From contig DATHYT010000007.1 of the NCBI GenBank assembly GCA_035459025.1, positions 1-61,246 on the forward strand: a stretch of DNA of 61,246 nucleotides, given 5' to 3'. The stretch's first letter is position 1, and each line of letters starts with the position of its first letter. Of this stretch, positions 47,555 to 54,877 are shown piece by piece. The position numbers and the translations under genes are program-made. The notes beneath the pieces are model-generated. The model was not told the origin of the DNA. It ran no database searches and saw only the letters and a list, made by a program, of their open reading frames with translations. The stretch is from JAABQT01 sp035459025 (lineage in GTDB: Bacteria > Pseudomonadota > Gammaproteobacteria > Burkholderiales > SG8-39).

Positions 47555-48220
47555 GTGAGCCCTTTGCCGCGAACGCTGCTTGTGCTGCTGCTTCCTGCCT
47601 TGGCTGCGCCGGCATGGAGCGGGGATTCGATCTCCGTGCTCGAGCGGCGCGAGCTCGCGCTCGAGCGCGGCACGCCGGCGCACACGCACCGCCTCAGCTT
47701 GGTGCTCGCCTATTTCAAGGGTAGCTGGGAGCCAGCGCGCATCCATACGGCGCTGCGCAAGACCACCGCCATCCTCGCACAGTGCGGCGTGGCGATCGCG
47801 AAAGCGGAACTGGCGCTGATCGGCGCGCCGGCCCGCTACCGCGACTTTCATGTGCCGGCATCGCGCGAGCTGGCGCGCGCGCTGGCGTTGCCCCGGCCGA
47901 CGATCTACTTCGTCGCCGAGACACGCCAGCGTCCGGCGTTCGAGGCCGAGGCGATCGGCCGCGGCAACAGCGCCTCGCGGCCCGAGCTGCGCGATACGGT
48001 CTGGATAACGCGCGGCGCGCGCGACCTCGATGTCGTGCTTGCGCACGAGCTGGCGCACGTGCTGATGGACAGCGGCGAGCACTCGGCGGCGCCGGACAAC
48101 CTCATGCGCGAGGATACGGCGCCGGGCAAGGTTCACCTTGACGATGCGCAATGCGAGCGGCTGCGCACGACGGCGAGCGCGAACGGCCTTCTCAGGCCGG
48201 TCGCGCCAGGCTCTCGATGA
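47555..48220 (+). CDS. Exported protein with HExxH zinc-protease motif
   Basis: A 221-residue protein from a GTG start 3 nt after the EamA stop: signal peptide (LLVLLLPALAAPAWS), then a domain with the sequence VVLAHELAHVLMDSGEHSAA, a HELAH zinc site followed by a third His (HExxHxxxxxGEH), resembling metzincin-type sites. NLMREDTAPGKVHLDDAQCE is reminiscent of the Met-containing turn and end of such domains. I do not recognise a named family. Its position in a metal cluster is notable. Its end overlaps the merR remnant on the opposite strand. Confidence 0.68.
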   Translation: MSPLPRTLLVLLLPALAAPAWSGDSISVLERRELALERGTPAHTHRLSLVLAYFKGSWEPARIHTALRKTTAILAQCGVAIAKAELALIGAPARYRDFHVPASRELARALALPRPTIYFVAETRQRPAFEAEAIGRGNSASRPELRDTVWITRGARDLDVVLAHELAHVLMDSGEHSAAPDNLMREDTAPGKVHLDDAQCERLRTTASANGLLRPVAPGSR

Positions 48221-48312
48221 TCGGGCAGGCGACCTTGCCGCGGCGCCGGTCGCAGCGACCGATGAGTGCCTTGAGCACGCCGCGCCAGCCTGCCGATGGT
48301 AATCTCGGACAC
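48192..48312 (-). pseudogene. merR: merR remnant with internal deletion and frameshift
   Basis: On the minus strand, divergent from merT as in canonical mer operons. A GTG start gives SEITIGRLARRA, a MerR N-terminus. About 25 nt later, in another frame (+1), comes LKALIGRCDRRRGKVACPII followed by ESLARPA and a TGA: the MerR mercury-binding loop (Cys-x8-Cys) and C-terminus. Roughly 95 of ~140 codons are missing between them and the frames do not match, so no functional regulator can be made. The divergent placement argues that a working merR once controlled merTP. Confidence 0.78.
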
Positions 48313-48328
48313 AGAACCCCCAGCTCCG

Positions 48329-48358
48329 TTTAACCCCGTATCTAGGGACGGCTATAGA
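48329..48358 (+). promoter_or_regulatory. Candidate MerR-type promoter of merTP
   Basis: TTTAAC and TATAGA are 18 bp apart, longer than the sigma-70 optimum and near the 19-20 bp typical of MerR-controlled promoters. A short dyad CCGT-N8-ACGG lies in the spacer. The -10 box ends 8 nt before the merT GTG, so the message would be leaderless or nearly so. Confidence 0.45.
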
Positions 48359-48366
48359 CTTCCCGC

Positions 48367-48717
48367 GTGCAGAAACCAGCCGCCGAAACCGCCTCCATCG
48401 CCGCCGGCGCCGCCTCGGCGCTTGGCGCCTCGACCTGCTGCGTCCTGCCGCTGGTCTTGGTGTCGATGGGCTTCGGCGGCGCCTGGATCGCGCAGCTGCG
48501 TGCGCTGGAGCAGTTCCAGTGGGTGTTCATCGGCCTCGCCGCCGCGGCGTTCGGTTACGCGTTCTACCGGCTCTACCTGCGTCCCACGACCTGCGGGCCG
48601 GAGCTGGCCTGCACGCCCGCGTCGCGCCGCAACCAGCGCATCGCGTTCTGGGCCACCCTCGTCGCCGCCAAGGCGCTGCTGCTTGCGCCCTTCTATGTTC
48701 CGTATCTTCTTGGCTAG
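48367..48717 (+). CDS. merT: Mercuric ion transport protein MerT
   Basis: A 116-residue protein with three membrane segments. The first holds the Cys-Cys pair (ASTCCVLPLVLVSMGFGGAW); the second pair lies in the cytoplasmic loop (TTCGPELACT). FYVPYLLG at the end is typical of MerT. It takes Hg(II) from MerP across the inner membrane. GTG start; no ribosome site is visible, consistent with the promoter placed directly before it. It overlaps merP by 23 nt. No merA follows. Confidence 0.9.
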   Translation: MQKPAAETASIAAGAASALGASTCCVLPLVLVSMGFGGAWIAQLRALEQFQWVFIGLAAAAFGYAFYRLYLRPTTCGPELACTPASRRNQRIAFWATLVAAKALLLAPFYVPYLLG

Positions 48718-48973
48718 CGCGCTGGCGCTTGCGAGTGCGGCGATGGCCGCCGAGCCCGCGCGTGTCACGCTGGATGTGCCGAGCATGAATTGCTCGCTGT
48801 GCCCGATCGCGGTGTCCGGTGTGCTGCGCAAGCAGCCCGGCGTGCACGAGGTCAGAGCGGATCTCGCCACCAAGACCGCGCAGGTCGTCTTCGATCCGGA
48901 GAAAACCTCGCCCGCGCGGCTCGCGCAGGCCGTGAGCGACGCTGGCTACCCGGCCGCGCCGAGGGCGCCGTGA
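48695..48973 (+). CDS. merP: Periplasmic mercury-binding protein MerP
   Basis: A 92-residue protein: signal peptide (MFRIFLASALALASAAMAA) and one heavy-metal-associated domain with the metal site PSMNCSLCPIAVSG (MxCxxC-type with SLC in place of SAC) and the C-terminal LAQAVSDAGYPA. It hands Hg(II) to MerT. The start overlaps the end of merT; the stop overlaps the next start by 4 nt (GTGA). A paralogous copper-binding role cannot be excluded. Confidence 0.9.
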   Translation: MFRIFLASALALASAAMAAEPARVTLDVPSMNCSLCPIAVSGVLRKQPGVHEVRADLATKTAQVVFDPEKTSPARLAQAVSDAGYPAAPRAP

Positions 48974-49179
48974 GCGCCGCGGTACTCGAGAGCACGCTCA
49001 CGTGCCCGGTGTGCGGCGGGCGCTCGAGCGAGGTCATGCCGTCAGACGCCTGCCTGTTCTTCTGGTCCTGCCCGGCGTGCGCGACGCGCATCAAGCCCAA
49101 GCCGGGCGACTGCTGCGTGTTCTGCAGTTACGGCAGCGTCGCCTGTCCGCCCAAGCAGATGGGCGATAGCTGCGCCTAG
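48970..49179 (+). CDS. GDCCVxCSYG-motif protein of mer operons
   Basis: A 69-residue Cys-rich protein from a GTG overlapping the merP stop. It has CPVC and CPAC pairs (residues 12-15, 34-37), like a zinc ribbon, and the hallmark GDCCVFCSYG (46-55) followed by SVACPPKQ. Small proteins with this motif recur beside merT/merP in proteobacterial mercury loci; their role is unknown, presumably binding mercury or another thiophilic metal. Confidence 0.88.
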   Translation: MSAAVLESTLTCPVCGGRSSEVMPSDACLFFWSCPACATRIKPKPGDCCVFCSYGSVACPPKQMGDSCA

Positions 49180-49381
49180 GCAAGTCGCCTCACGCTCAGG
49201 ATCGCTTCGCAGGTTCCGCGCCATCTTGCGGTAGCGCCACCAACAAGCGCGAGTCAAGCCGCGGGCGTCCCGCTTCCCGGCGGCATTTCGCCTGTAGTAT
49301 GGCGCCGTGCGTCAGCAGCGCTTTCGCGCCCTGGCCGCCAGATTCCGGTGTTTAACATCATGCCTCGCTCCCGCCGCACGC

Positions 49382-51652
49382 ATGCTCACGCCTGACCAGC
49401 CCGTATTGAGAGATATCGTGCTGGTCGGCGGCGGTCACAGCCACGTCGGCGTCCTGCGGCGCTTCGGCATGAAGCCGATGCCGGGCGTGCGCCTTACCCT
49501 CATCTGCCGCGATACGCACACGCCGTATTCCGGCATGCTCCCGGGTTACATTGCCGGGCATTACGCGTACGACGAGGTCCATATCGACCTCGCGCGGCTC
49601 GCGCAGTTCGCGGGCGCGCGGTTCTTCCGCGACGAGGTGGTGGCGCTCGATCGCGGGGCGCGCAAGGCGATCTGCAGGAGCCGGCCGCCCGTGACCTACG
49701 ACCGGCTGTCCATCAACATCGGCTCGACGCCTCGGGTGCAGGACGTGCCCGGGGCCGCGGAACACGCCGTGCCGGTCAAGCCGATCCACGATTTCAACGC
49801 GCGCTGGCTGGCGCTGCTCGAGCGCGTACGCGCGCACCCGGGCAAGGCGCGCATCGCCGTGGTCGGCGCCGGCGCGGGCGGCGTCGAGCTCGCGCTCGCC
49901 ATGCAGCACCGGCTGAGACACGAGTTGCGCGCGCGCGGCCGGGATCCCGGCGACATCGAGTTCCACCTGCTCGACGCCGGACCCCGTATCCTGCCGACGC
50001 ACAACGCCGCGGTACGCCGGACCTTCGAGCGCGTGCTGCGCGCGCGCGGCGTCGTGATGCACACCGATGCCGGCGTCGTCCAGGTGTCGCCCGGACGGCT
50101 GCGCACGTCGCGCGGCGACGCCCTCGACGTCGACGAGATCGTCTGGGTCACGCGCGCGTGCGGGGCGCGCTGGCTGCGCGATACGGGGCTCGAGCTGGAC
50201 GCGGACGGATTCATCCGCGTGGCCGAGACGCTGCAGACGCTCACCGACCCGGACATCTTCGCCGCGGGCGACATTGCCAGCATGGTCGATCACCCGCTCG
50301 AGAAGGCCGGCGTCTTCGCGGTCCGGCAGGGGCCGCCGCTCGCCGAGAATCTGCGTCGCGCGGTGACCGGCCGGCAGCTCGCGCGTTACCGCCCGCAGCG
50401 GCGCTGGCTCGCGCTCATTAGCACGGGCGACAAGAGCGCGGTGGCGTCGCGCGGCCTGCTGTACCTGCGGGGCGACTGGGTGTGGCGCTGGAAGGACTGG
50501 ATCGACCGGCGCTTCATGCGCCGGTTCGGCGAGCTCCCCGAGATGAGCGCGCCTCCCGCGGGCGCGCCGCCTGCGGTGCGGCTTGACGCAGAAGAGGCCG
50601 CGCAGGCGATTTCCGCCATCGCCATGCGCTGCGGCGGTTGCGGTGCGAAGGTCGGCGCGACGGTGCTCTCGCGCGCCCTCGGTTCGCTGCAACCGGTGCC
50701 GCGCGCCGAAGTGCTCATCGGACTGCACGCGCCCGACGACGCCGCGGTGGTACGCGTGCCGCCGGGAAAGGCGCTCGTCCACACGGTCGATTTCTTCCGC
50801 GCTTTCCTCGACGATCCGTACCTCTTCGGCAAGGTGGCCGCCAACCATGCGCTCGGCGACATCTTCGCCATGGGCGCGGACCCGCAGTCGGCCACCGCAA
50901 TCGCCACCGTGCCGGCGGGACTGGAAAGCAAGGTCGAAGACGTGCTGCGCCAGATGATGTCCGGTGCCATCGAAGTGCTCAACGAGGCGAACTGCGCGCT
51001 GGTCGGCGGCCATAGCGGCGAAGGACGCGAGCTCGCGCTCGGCTTCGCCGTCAACGGACTGATCGACGAGGCACGCGTTCTGCGCAAAGGCGGCATGCGC
51101 GCTGGCGACGTGCTCATCCTCACCAAGCCGATCGGCACCGGGACGCTGCTCGCCGCGCACGCCAAGCTCGCCGCGCGTGGGCGCTGGATCGATGCCGCGC
51201 TCGCGAGCATGACCACGTCGAACCGGCTGGGCGCGCAATGCCTGCTGCGGCACGGCGCGACCGCGTGCACCGACGTCACGGGCTTCGGGCTGCTCGGGCA
51301 TCTCGTCGAAATGACCCGGCCTTCGGCGGTGGACGCCGAGATCGAGCTCTCGGCGCTGCCGGTGCTCGAGGGCGCCGAGGAAATGGCCGCCGCCGGTATT
51401 CTGAGCTCGCTCCAGCCGGCCAATGTTCGGCTGCGTCGCGCGCTCAGCAACCAGGAGCAGATGGTGAGCCACCCGCGCTATCCGCTGCTGTTCGATCCGC
51501 AGACCGCGGGCGGCCTGCTCGCGAGCGTGCCCGCCGCCCAGGCGCAGGACTGCCTGAAGGCGCTGCGCGCCGACGGCTATCCCCGGGCCGCGGTCATCGG
51601 CCGCGTCCTGCCGCAAGGCGAGGCGCTCGCGCCGATCACGCTGCGGCCCTGA
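49382..51652 (+). CDS. selD: Pyridine nucleotide-disulfide oxidoreductase-SelD fusion (selenide, water dikinase)
   Basis: A 756-residue fusion. Residues 1-395 are an NDH-2/FAD-NAD oxidoreductase (IVLVGGGHSHVGVLRRFGMK, RIAVVGAGAGGVELALAM, DPDIFAAGDIASMVDHPLEK). Residues ~415-756 are SelD: active-site CGGCGAKVG with Cys420 and Lys423, then LHAPDDAAVV, VDFFRAFLDDPYLFGKVAAN, GDIFAMGADPQSATAIA and LVGGHSGEGRELALGFA. SelD makes selenophosphate from selenide and ATP; the flavoprotein half may supply or reduce the selenium donor (inference). The ATG was preferred over a GTG 75 nt upstream because homology begins just after it. No other sel gene is present. Confidence 0.92.
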   Translation: MLTPDQPVLRDIVLVGGGHSHVGVLRRFGMKPMPGVRLTLICRDTHTPYSGMLPGYIAGHYAYDEVHIDLARLAQFAGARFFRDEVVALDRGARKAICRSRPPVTYDRLSINIGSTPRVQDVPGAAEHAVPVKPIHDFNARWLALLERVRAHPGKARIAVVGAGAGGVELALAMQHRLRHELRARGRDPGDIEFHLLDAGPRILPTHNAAVRRTFERVLRARGVVMHTDAGVVQVSPGRLRTSRGDALDVDEIVWVTRACGARWLRDTGLELDADGFIRVAETLQTLTDPDIFAAGDIASMVDHPLEKAGVFAVRQGPPLAENLRRAVTGRQLARYRPQRRWLALISTGDKSAVASRGLLYLRGDWVWRWKDWIDRRFMRRFGELPEMSAPPAGAPPAVRLDAEEAAQAISAIAMRCGGCGAKVGATVLSRALGSLQPVPRAEVLIGLHAPDDAAVVRVPPGKALVHTVDFFRAFLDDPYLFGKVAANHALGDIFAMGADPQSATAIATVPAGLESKVEDVLRQMMSGAIEVLNEANCALVGGHSGEGRELALGFAVNGLIDEARVLRKGGMRAGDVLILTKPIGTGTLLAAHAKLAARGRWIDAALASMTTSNRLGAQCLLRHGATACTDVTGFGLLGHLVEMTRPSAVDAEIELSALPVLEGAEEMAAAGILSSLQPANVRLRRALSNQEQMVSHPRYPLLFDPQTAGGLLASVPAAQAQDCLKALRADGYPRAAVIGRVLPQGEALAPITLRP

Positions 51653-51662
51653 ATCGCCGTGT

Positions 51663-51764
51663 CTACGCAAAGAGCCTGCGCAGTTTCGGCGGGGCGTCGC
51701 TCGCGGCCTGCGCTCCCGCGTTGGCCATCGCCTTGAGCATCGCCGGCAATCGCCGTCGCTTCAT
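51663..51764 (-). CDS. Possible 33-residue basic peptide coupled to cusA
   Basis: An ATG overlapping the cusA stop (ATGA) opens a 33-codon frame beginning MKRRRLPAMLKAMANAGAQA. It is basic at both ends, with an amphipathic-looking middle and no signal peptide. The perfect 4-nt overlap is the same coupling used between cusB and cusA and between cusC and cusB, which is the only evidence for expression. It ends 11 nt from the convergent selD stop. Confidence 0.4.
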   Translation of the reverse strand: MKRRRLPAMLKAMANAGAQAASDAPPKLRRLFA

Positions 51765-54700
51765 GCCTTGCCCCTCCGCATCAGGTAGTACGCCGCGGGT
51801 ATCACGAACATGGACAGTAGCGGCGCGGTGATCATTCCCCCGATCATGGGCGCGGCGATGCGCTGCATCACCTCTGCCCCGGTGCCCTCCGACCACATGA
51901 TCGGTGCGAGGCCCGCGAGAATCACCGCCACCGTCATGGCTTTCGGGCGCACGCGCTGCACGGCACCTTCGTCGAGCGCTTCGAGAAGCCCGCCGTGCGC
52001 CGGCGCTGCCTCCCGCCGCTCGATCGCCTGCTTGAGATAGAGCAGCATCACGACGCCGAACTCCGCCGCGACGCCGGCGAGCGCGATCATGCCCACCGCG
52101 CTCGCCACCGACAGGTTGTGGCCAAGGGCATAAAGCGTCCAGAACCCGCCGACGAGCGCGAAAGGCAGCGACACCATGATGAGCAGCGCCTCGTCCATGC
52201 GCTGGAACGTCATGTAGAGCAGCACGAGGATGATCAGCAGGACGAAGGGCACCACCAGCGTCAGGCGCGCCCGGGCGCGCTCCAAGAACTCGAACTGCCC
52301 GGACCACGCCACCGAGACCCCCGGTGGCAGTTTCACCTCGCGCGCCACGGCACGCTGCGCGTCGGCCACCACCGAGCCGAGGTCGCGCCCGCGGATGTCG
52401 ACGTAGATCCAGCCGTTCAGGCGCGCGTTCTCCGAGCGCAGCATCGGCGGGCCGTCGGCGATCGCCACGCTCGCCACCGCGGCGAGCGGGATCTGTGCGC
52501 CGCGCTCGGTGACGATGGGCAGGTTGCGGATCTTGTCCACCGAGTCGCGCACCTCGCGCGCGTAGCGCACGTTGATGGGAAAGCGCTGGCGGCCCTCGAT
52601 CGTCTCGCCGATGTTCTCCCCGCCGATCGCGGCAGACACCACCGACTGCACGTCGGCGATGTTCAGCCCGTAGCGTGCCGCGGCGGCGCGGTCGATGCCG
52701 ATCTCGATGTAGCGCCCGCCGCGCACGCGCTCGGCGAGCGCCGAGGTGACGCCCGGCACCGTCTTCACCGCGCGCTCGATGCTCGCCGCGGCACCCTCGA
52801 TCGCGCCCAGGTCGTCGCCCGACACCTTGATGCCGAGCGGGCTCTTGATCCCGGTGGCGAGCATGTCGATGCGGTTGCGGATCGGCGGGATCCACAGGTT
52901 GGCAAGCCCCGGGAACTGCACCAGGCGGTCGAGCTCCTCGATGAGCTTCTCGGGCGTCATGCCGGGCCGCCACTCCGCGCGCGGCTTGAGCCGCACGATG
53001 GTCTCGACCATCTCGAGCGGGGCGGGATCGGTCGCGGTGTCGGCGCGCCCGATCTTGCCGAAGACGCGCTCGACCTCCGGAACCGTCGCGATCAGCTTGT
53101 CGGTCTGCTGCAGCAGCTGCGCCGCCTTGCCGGGCGACAGGCCCGGCAACGCGGTGGGCATGTAGAGCAGATCGCCCTCGTCGAGCGGCGGAATGAATTC
53201 CGTGCCGGTACGCGCGATCGGCCACAGCGTCGAAGCCGCCACCAGTGCGGCCACGACGAGCGTTGTGCGCGGGGCGCGCAGCACGGCCGCGAGCAGCGGC
53301 CGGTAGGCGGTGATGAGCAGGCGGTTCAGGGGATTGCGCCGCTCGTCCGGGATGCGCCCGCGGATCAGGTAGCCCATCAGCACCGGCACCAACGTTACCG
53401 AGAGGATCGCCGACGCCGCCATGGCGTAGGTCTTGGTGAAGGCGAGCGGCGAGAACAGGCGCCCTTCTTGCGCCTCGAGCGCGAACACGGGGATGAACGA
53501 CAGCGTGATGATGAGCAGCGAGAAAAAGAGCGCCGGGCCGACCTCGGCAGCCGCCTCCTCGATCAGGCGCCAGCGCGCCGCGCCGGAGAGCTCCCCTTCC
53601 GGGTTCGCGTGCCGCCACGCCTCGAGGCGCTTGTGCGCATTCTCGATCATGACGATGGCGGCGTCCACCATCGCGCCGATGGCGATGGCGATCCCGCCAA
53701 GCGACATGATGTTGGCGTTGACGCCTTGGAAGCGCATGACGATGAACGCCGCCAGCACGCCCAGCGGCAGCGTGACGATGGCGACGAGCGAGCTGCGCAG
53801 GTGCAGCAGGAACGCGAGACACACCAGCGCGACGACGACGAACTCCTCGGCAAGCTTCTCCGCCAGATGGCGCACCGCGCGCACGATGAGCCCGGAGCGA
53901 TCGTAGGTTTCCACGATTTCGACGCCCGGGGGCAGCGCGGGCTTGAGCGATGCGAGCTTCCTCTTGACCGCGGCGATGGTCTCGAGCGCGTTGCGCCCGT
54001 GGCGCATGATGATGATGCCGCCTACCGCCTCGCCCTCGCCGTCGAGCTCGGATACGCCGCGACGCATCTCCGGTCCCATCTGGATGCGCGCCACGTCGCG
54101 CAGCAGGATCGGCGTTCCGCCGTCGCTTACGCCGAGCGGCACGGCGGCGAAGTCCTCCAGCGACTTCAGGTAGCCGCCCGAGCGCACCATGTACTCGGCT
54201 TCGCCGAGCTCCAGGATCGAGCCGCCGGTCTCGCGATTGGCGCGCTGCACGGCATCGATCACGCGGTTGTGCGAGATGCCGTAGGCGCGCAGCCGTTCCG
54301 GGAACAGCACGATCTGGTACTGGCGCACCATGCCGCCCACCGACGCCACCTCGGCGACGTCGGGTACGCTCTTCAGCTCGTACTTGAGAAACCAGTCCTG
54401 GAGCGCGCGCAGCTGCCCCAGATCGTGGCGGCCGCTGCGATCGACGAGCGCGTATTGATAAATCCAGCCCACGCCGGTGGCGTCGGGCCCGAGCGCGGGC
54501 TTGGCCGAGGCCGGCAGCCGCCCCTGCACCTGGTTCAGGTACTCGAGCACACGCGAGCGCGCCCAGTACAGGTCGGTGCCGTCCTCGAACAGCACGTACA
54601 CGTACGAATCCCCGAACATCGAGTAGCCGCGCACGGTCTTCGCGCCAGGTACCGACATCATCGTGGTGGCGAGGGGATAGGTGACCTGGTCCTCGACGAT

Positions 54701-54877
54701 GCGCGGCGCCTGGCCGGGAAACGGCGTGCGGATGATGACCTGCGTGTCCGACAGGTCCGGGATCGCGTCGAGCGGCGTGCGCAGGACCGACACGACGCCC
54801 CACGCGGCGACGAGGATCGTCGCCAGGATGACGAGGTAGCGGTTGTGCACCGACCAGCGGATCAGTGCGGCGATCAT
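51761..54877 (-). CDS. cusA: Cu(I)/Ag(I) efflux RND transporter CusA
   Basis: A 1038-residue heavy-metal RND pump closely following E. coli CusA along its length (VPGAKTVRGYSMFGDSYVYV, LGPDATGVGWIYQYALVDRS, SLGGIAIAIGAMVDAAIVMI, IALAGVAAEFGVVMLLYLKQ). All three periplasmic methionines that bind Cu(I)/Ag(I) in E. coli CusA are present in context: DLLYMPTALPG, APLEMVETI and NRIDMLATGIKSP. This favours copper/silver over the divalent metals of CzcA. Its ATG overlaps the cusB stop by 4 nt. Confidence 0.95.
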   Translation of the reverse strand: MIAALIRWSVHNRYLVILATILVAAWGVVSVLRTPLDAIPDLSDTQVIIRTPFPGQAPRIVEDQVTYPLATTMMSVPGAKTVRGYSMFGDSYVYVLFEDGTDLYWARSRVLEYLNQVQGRLPASAKPALGPDATGVGWIYQYALVDRSGRHDLGQLRALQDWFLKYELKSVPDVAEVASVGGMVRQYQIVLFPERLRAYGISHNRVIDAVQRANRETGGSILELGEAEYMVRSGGYLKSLEDFAAVPLGVSDGGTPILLRDVARIQMGPEMRRGVSELDGEGEAVGGIIIMRHGRNALETIAAVKRKLASLKPALPPGVEIVETYDRSGLIVRAVRHLAEKLAEEFVVVALVCLAFLLHLRSSLVAIVTLPLGVLAAFIVMRFQGVNANIMSLGGIAIAIGAMVDAAIVMIENAHKRLEAWRHANPEGELSGAARWRLIEEAAAEVGPALFFSLLIITLSFIPVFALEAQEGRLFSPLAFTKTYAMAASAILSVTLVPVLMGYLIRGRIPDERRNPLNRLLITAYRPLLAAVLRAPRTTLVVAALVAASTLWPIARTGTEFIPPLDEGDLLYMPTALPGLSPGKAAQLLQQTDKLIATVPEVERVFGKIGRADTATDPAPLEMVETIVRLKPRAEWRPGMTPEKLIEELDRLVQFPGLANLWIPPIRNRIDMLATGIKSPLGIKVSGDDLGAIEGAAASIERAVKTVPGVTSALAERVRGGRYIEIGIDRAAAARYGLNIADVQSVVSAAIGGENIGETIEGRQRFPINVRYAREVRDSVDKIRNLPIVTERGAQIPLAAVASVAIADGPPMLRSENARLNGWIYVDIRGRDLGSVVADAQRAVAREVKLPPGVSVAWSGQFEFLERARARLTLVVPFVLLIILVLLYMTFQRMDEALLIMVSLPFALVGGFWTLYALGHNLSVASAVGMIALAGVAAEFGVVMLLYLKQAIERREAAPAHGGLLEALDEGAVQRVRPKAMTVAVILAGLAPIMWSEGTGAEVMQRIAAPMIGGMITAPLLSMFVIPAAYYLMRRGKA

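Noticed and set aside
49042..49257. Minus-strand frame containing ACWWRYRKMARNLRSDPERE after the GDCC gene
   Set aside because: Looks somewhat protein-like at its start, but it overlaps the GDCC gene and has no ribosome site or family match.
49307..49381. Longer N-terminus for SelD from an upstream GTG
   Set aside because: The extra 25 residues are Arg/Ala-rich and precede the FAD-binding motif without homology.
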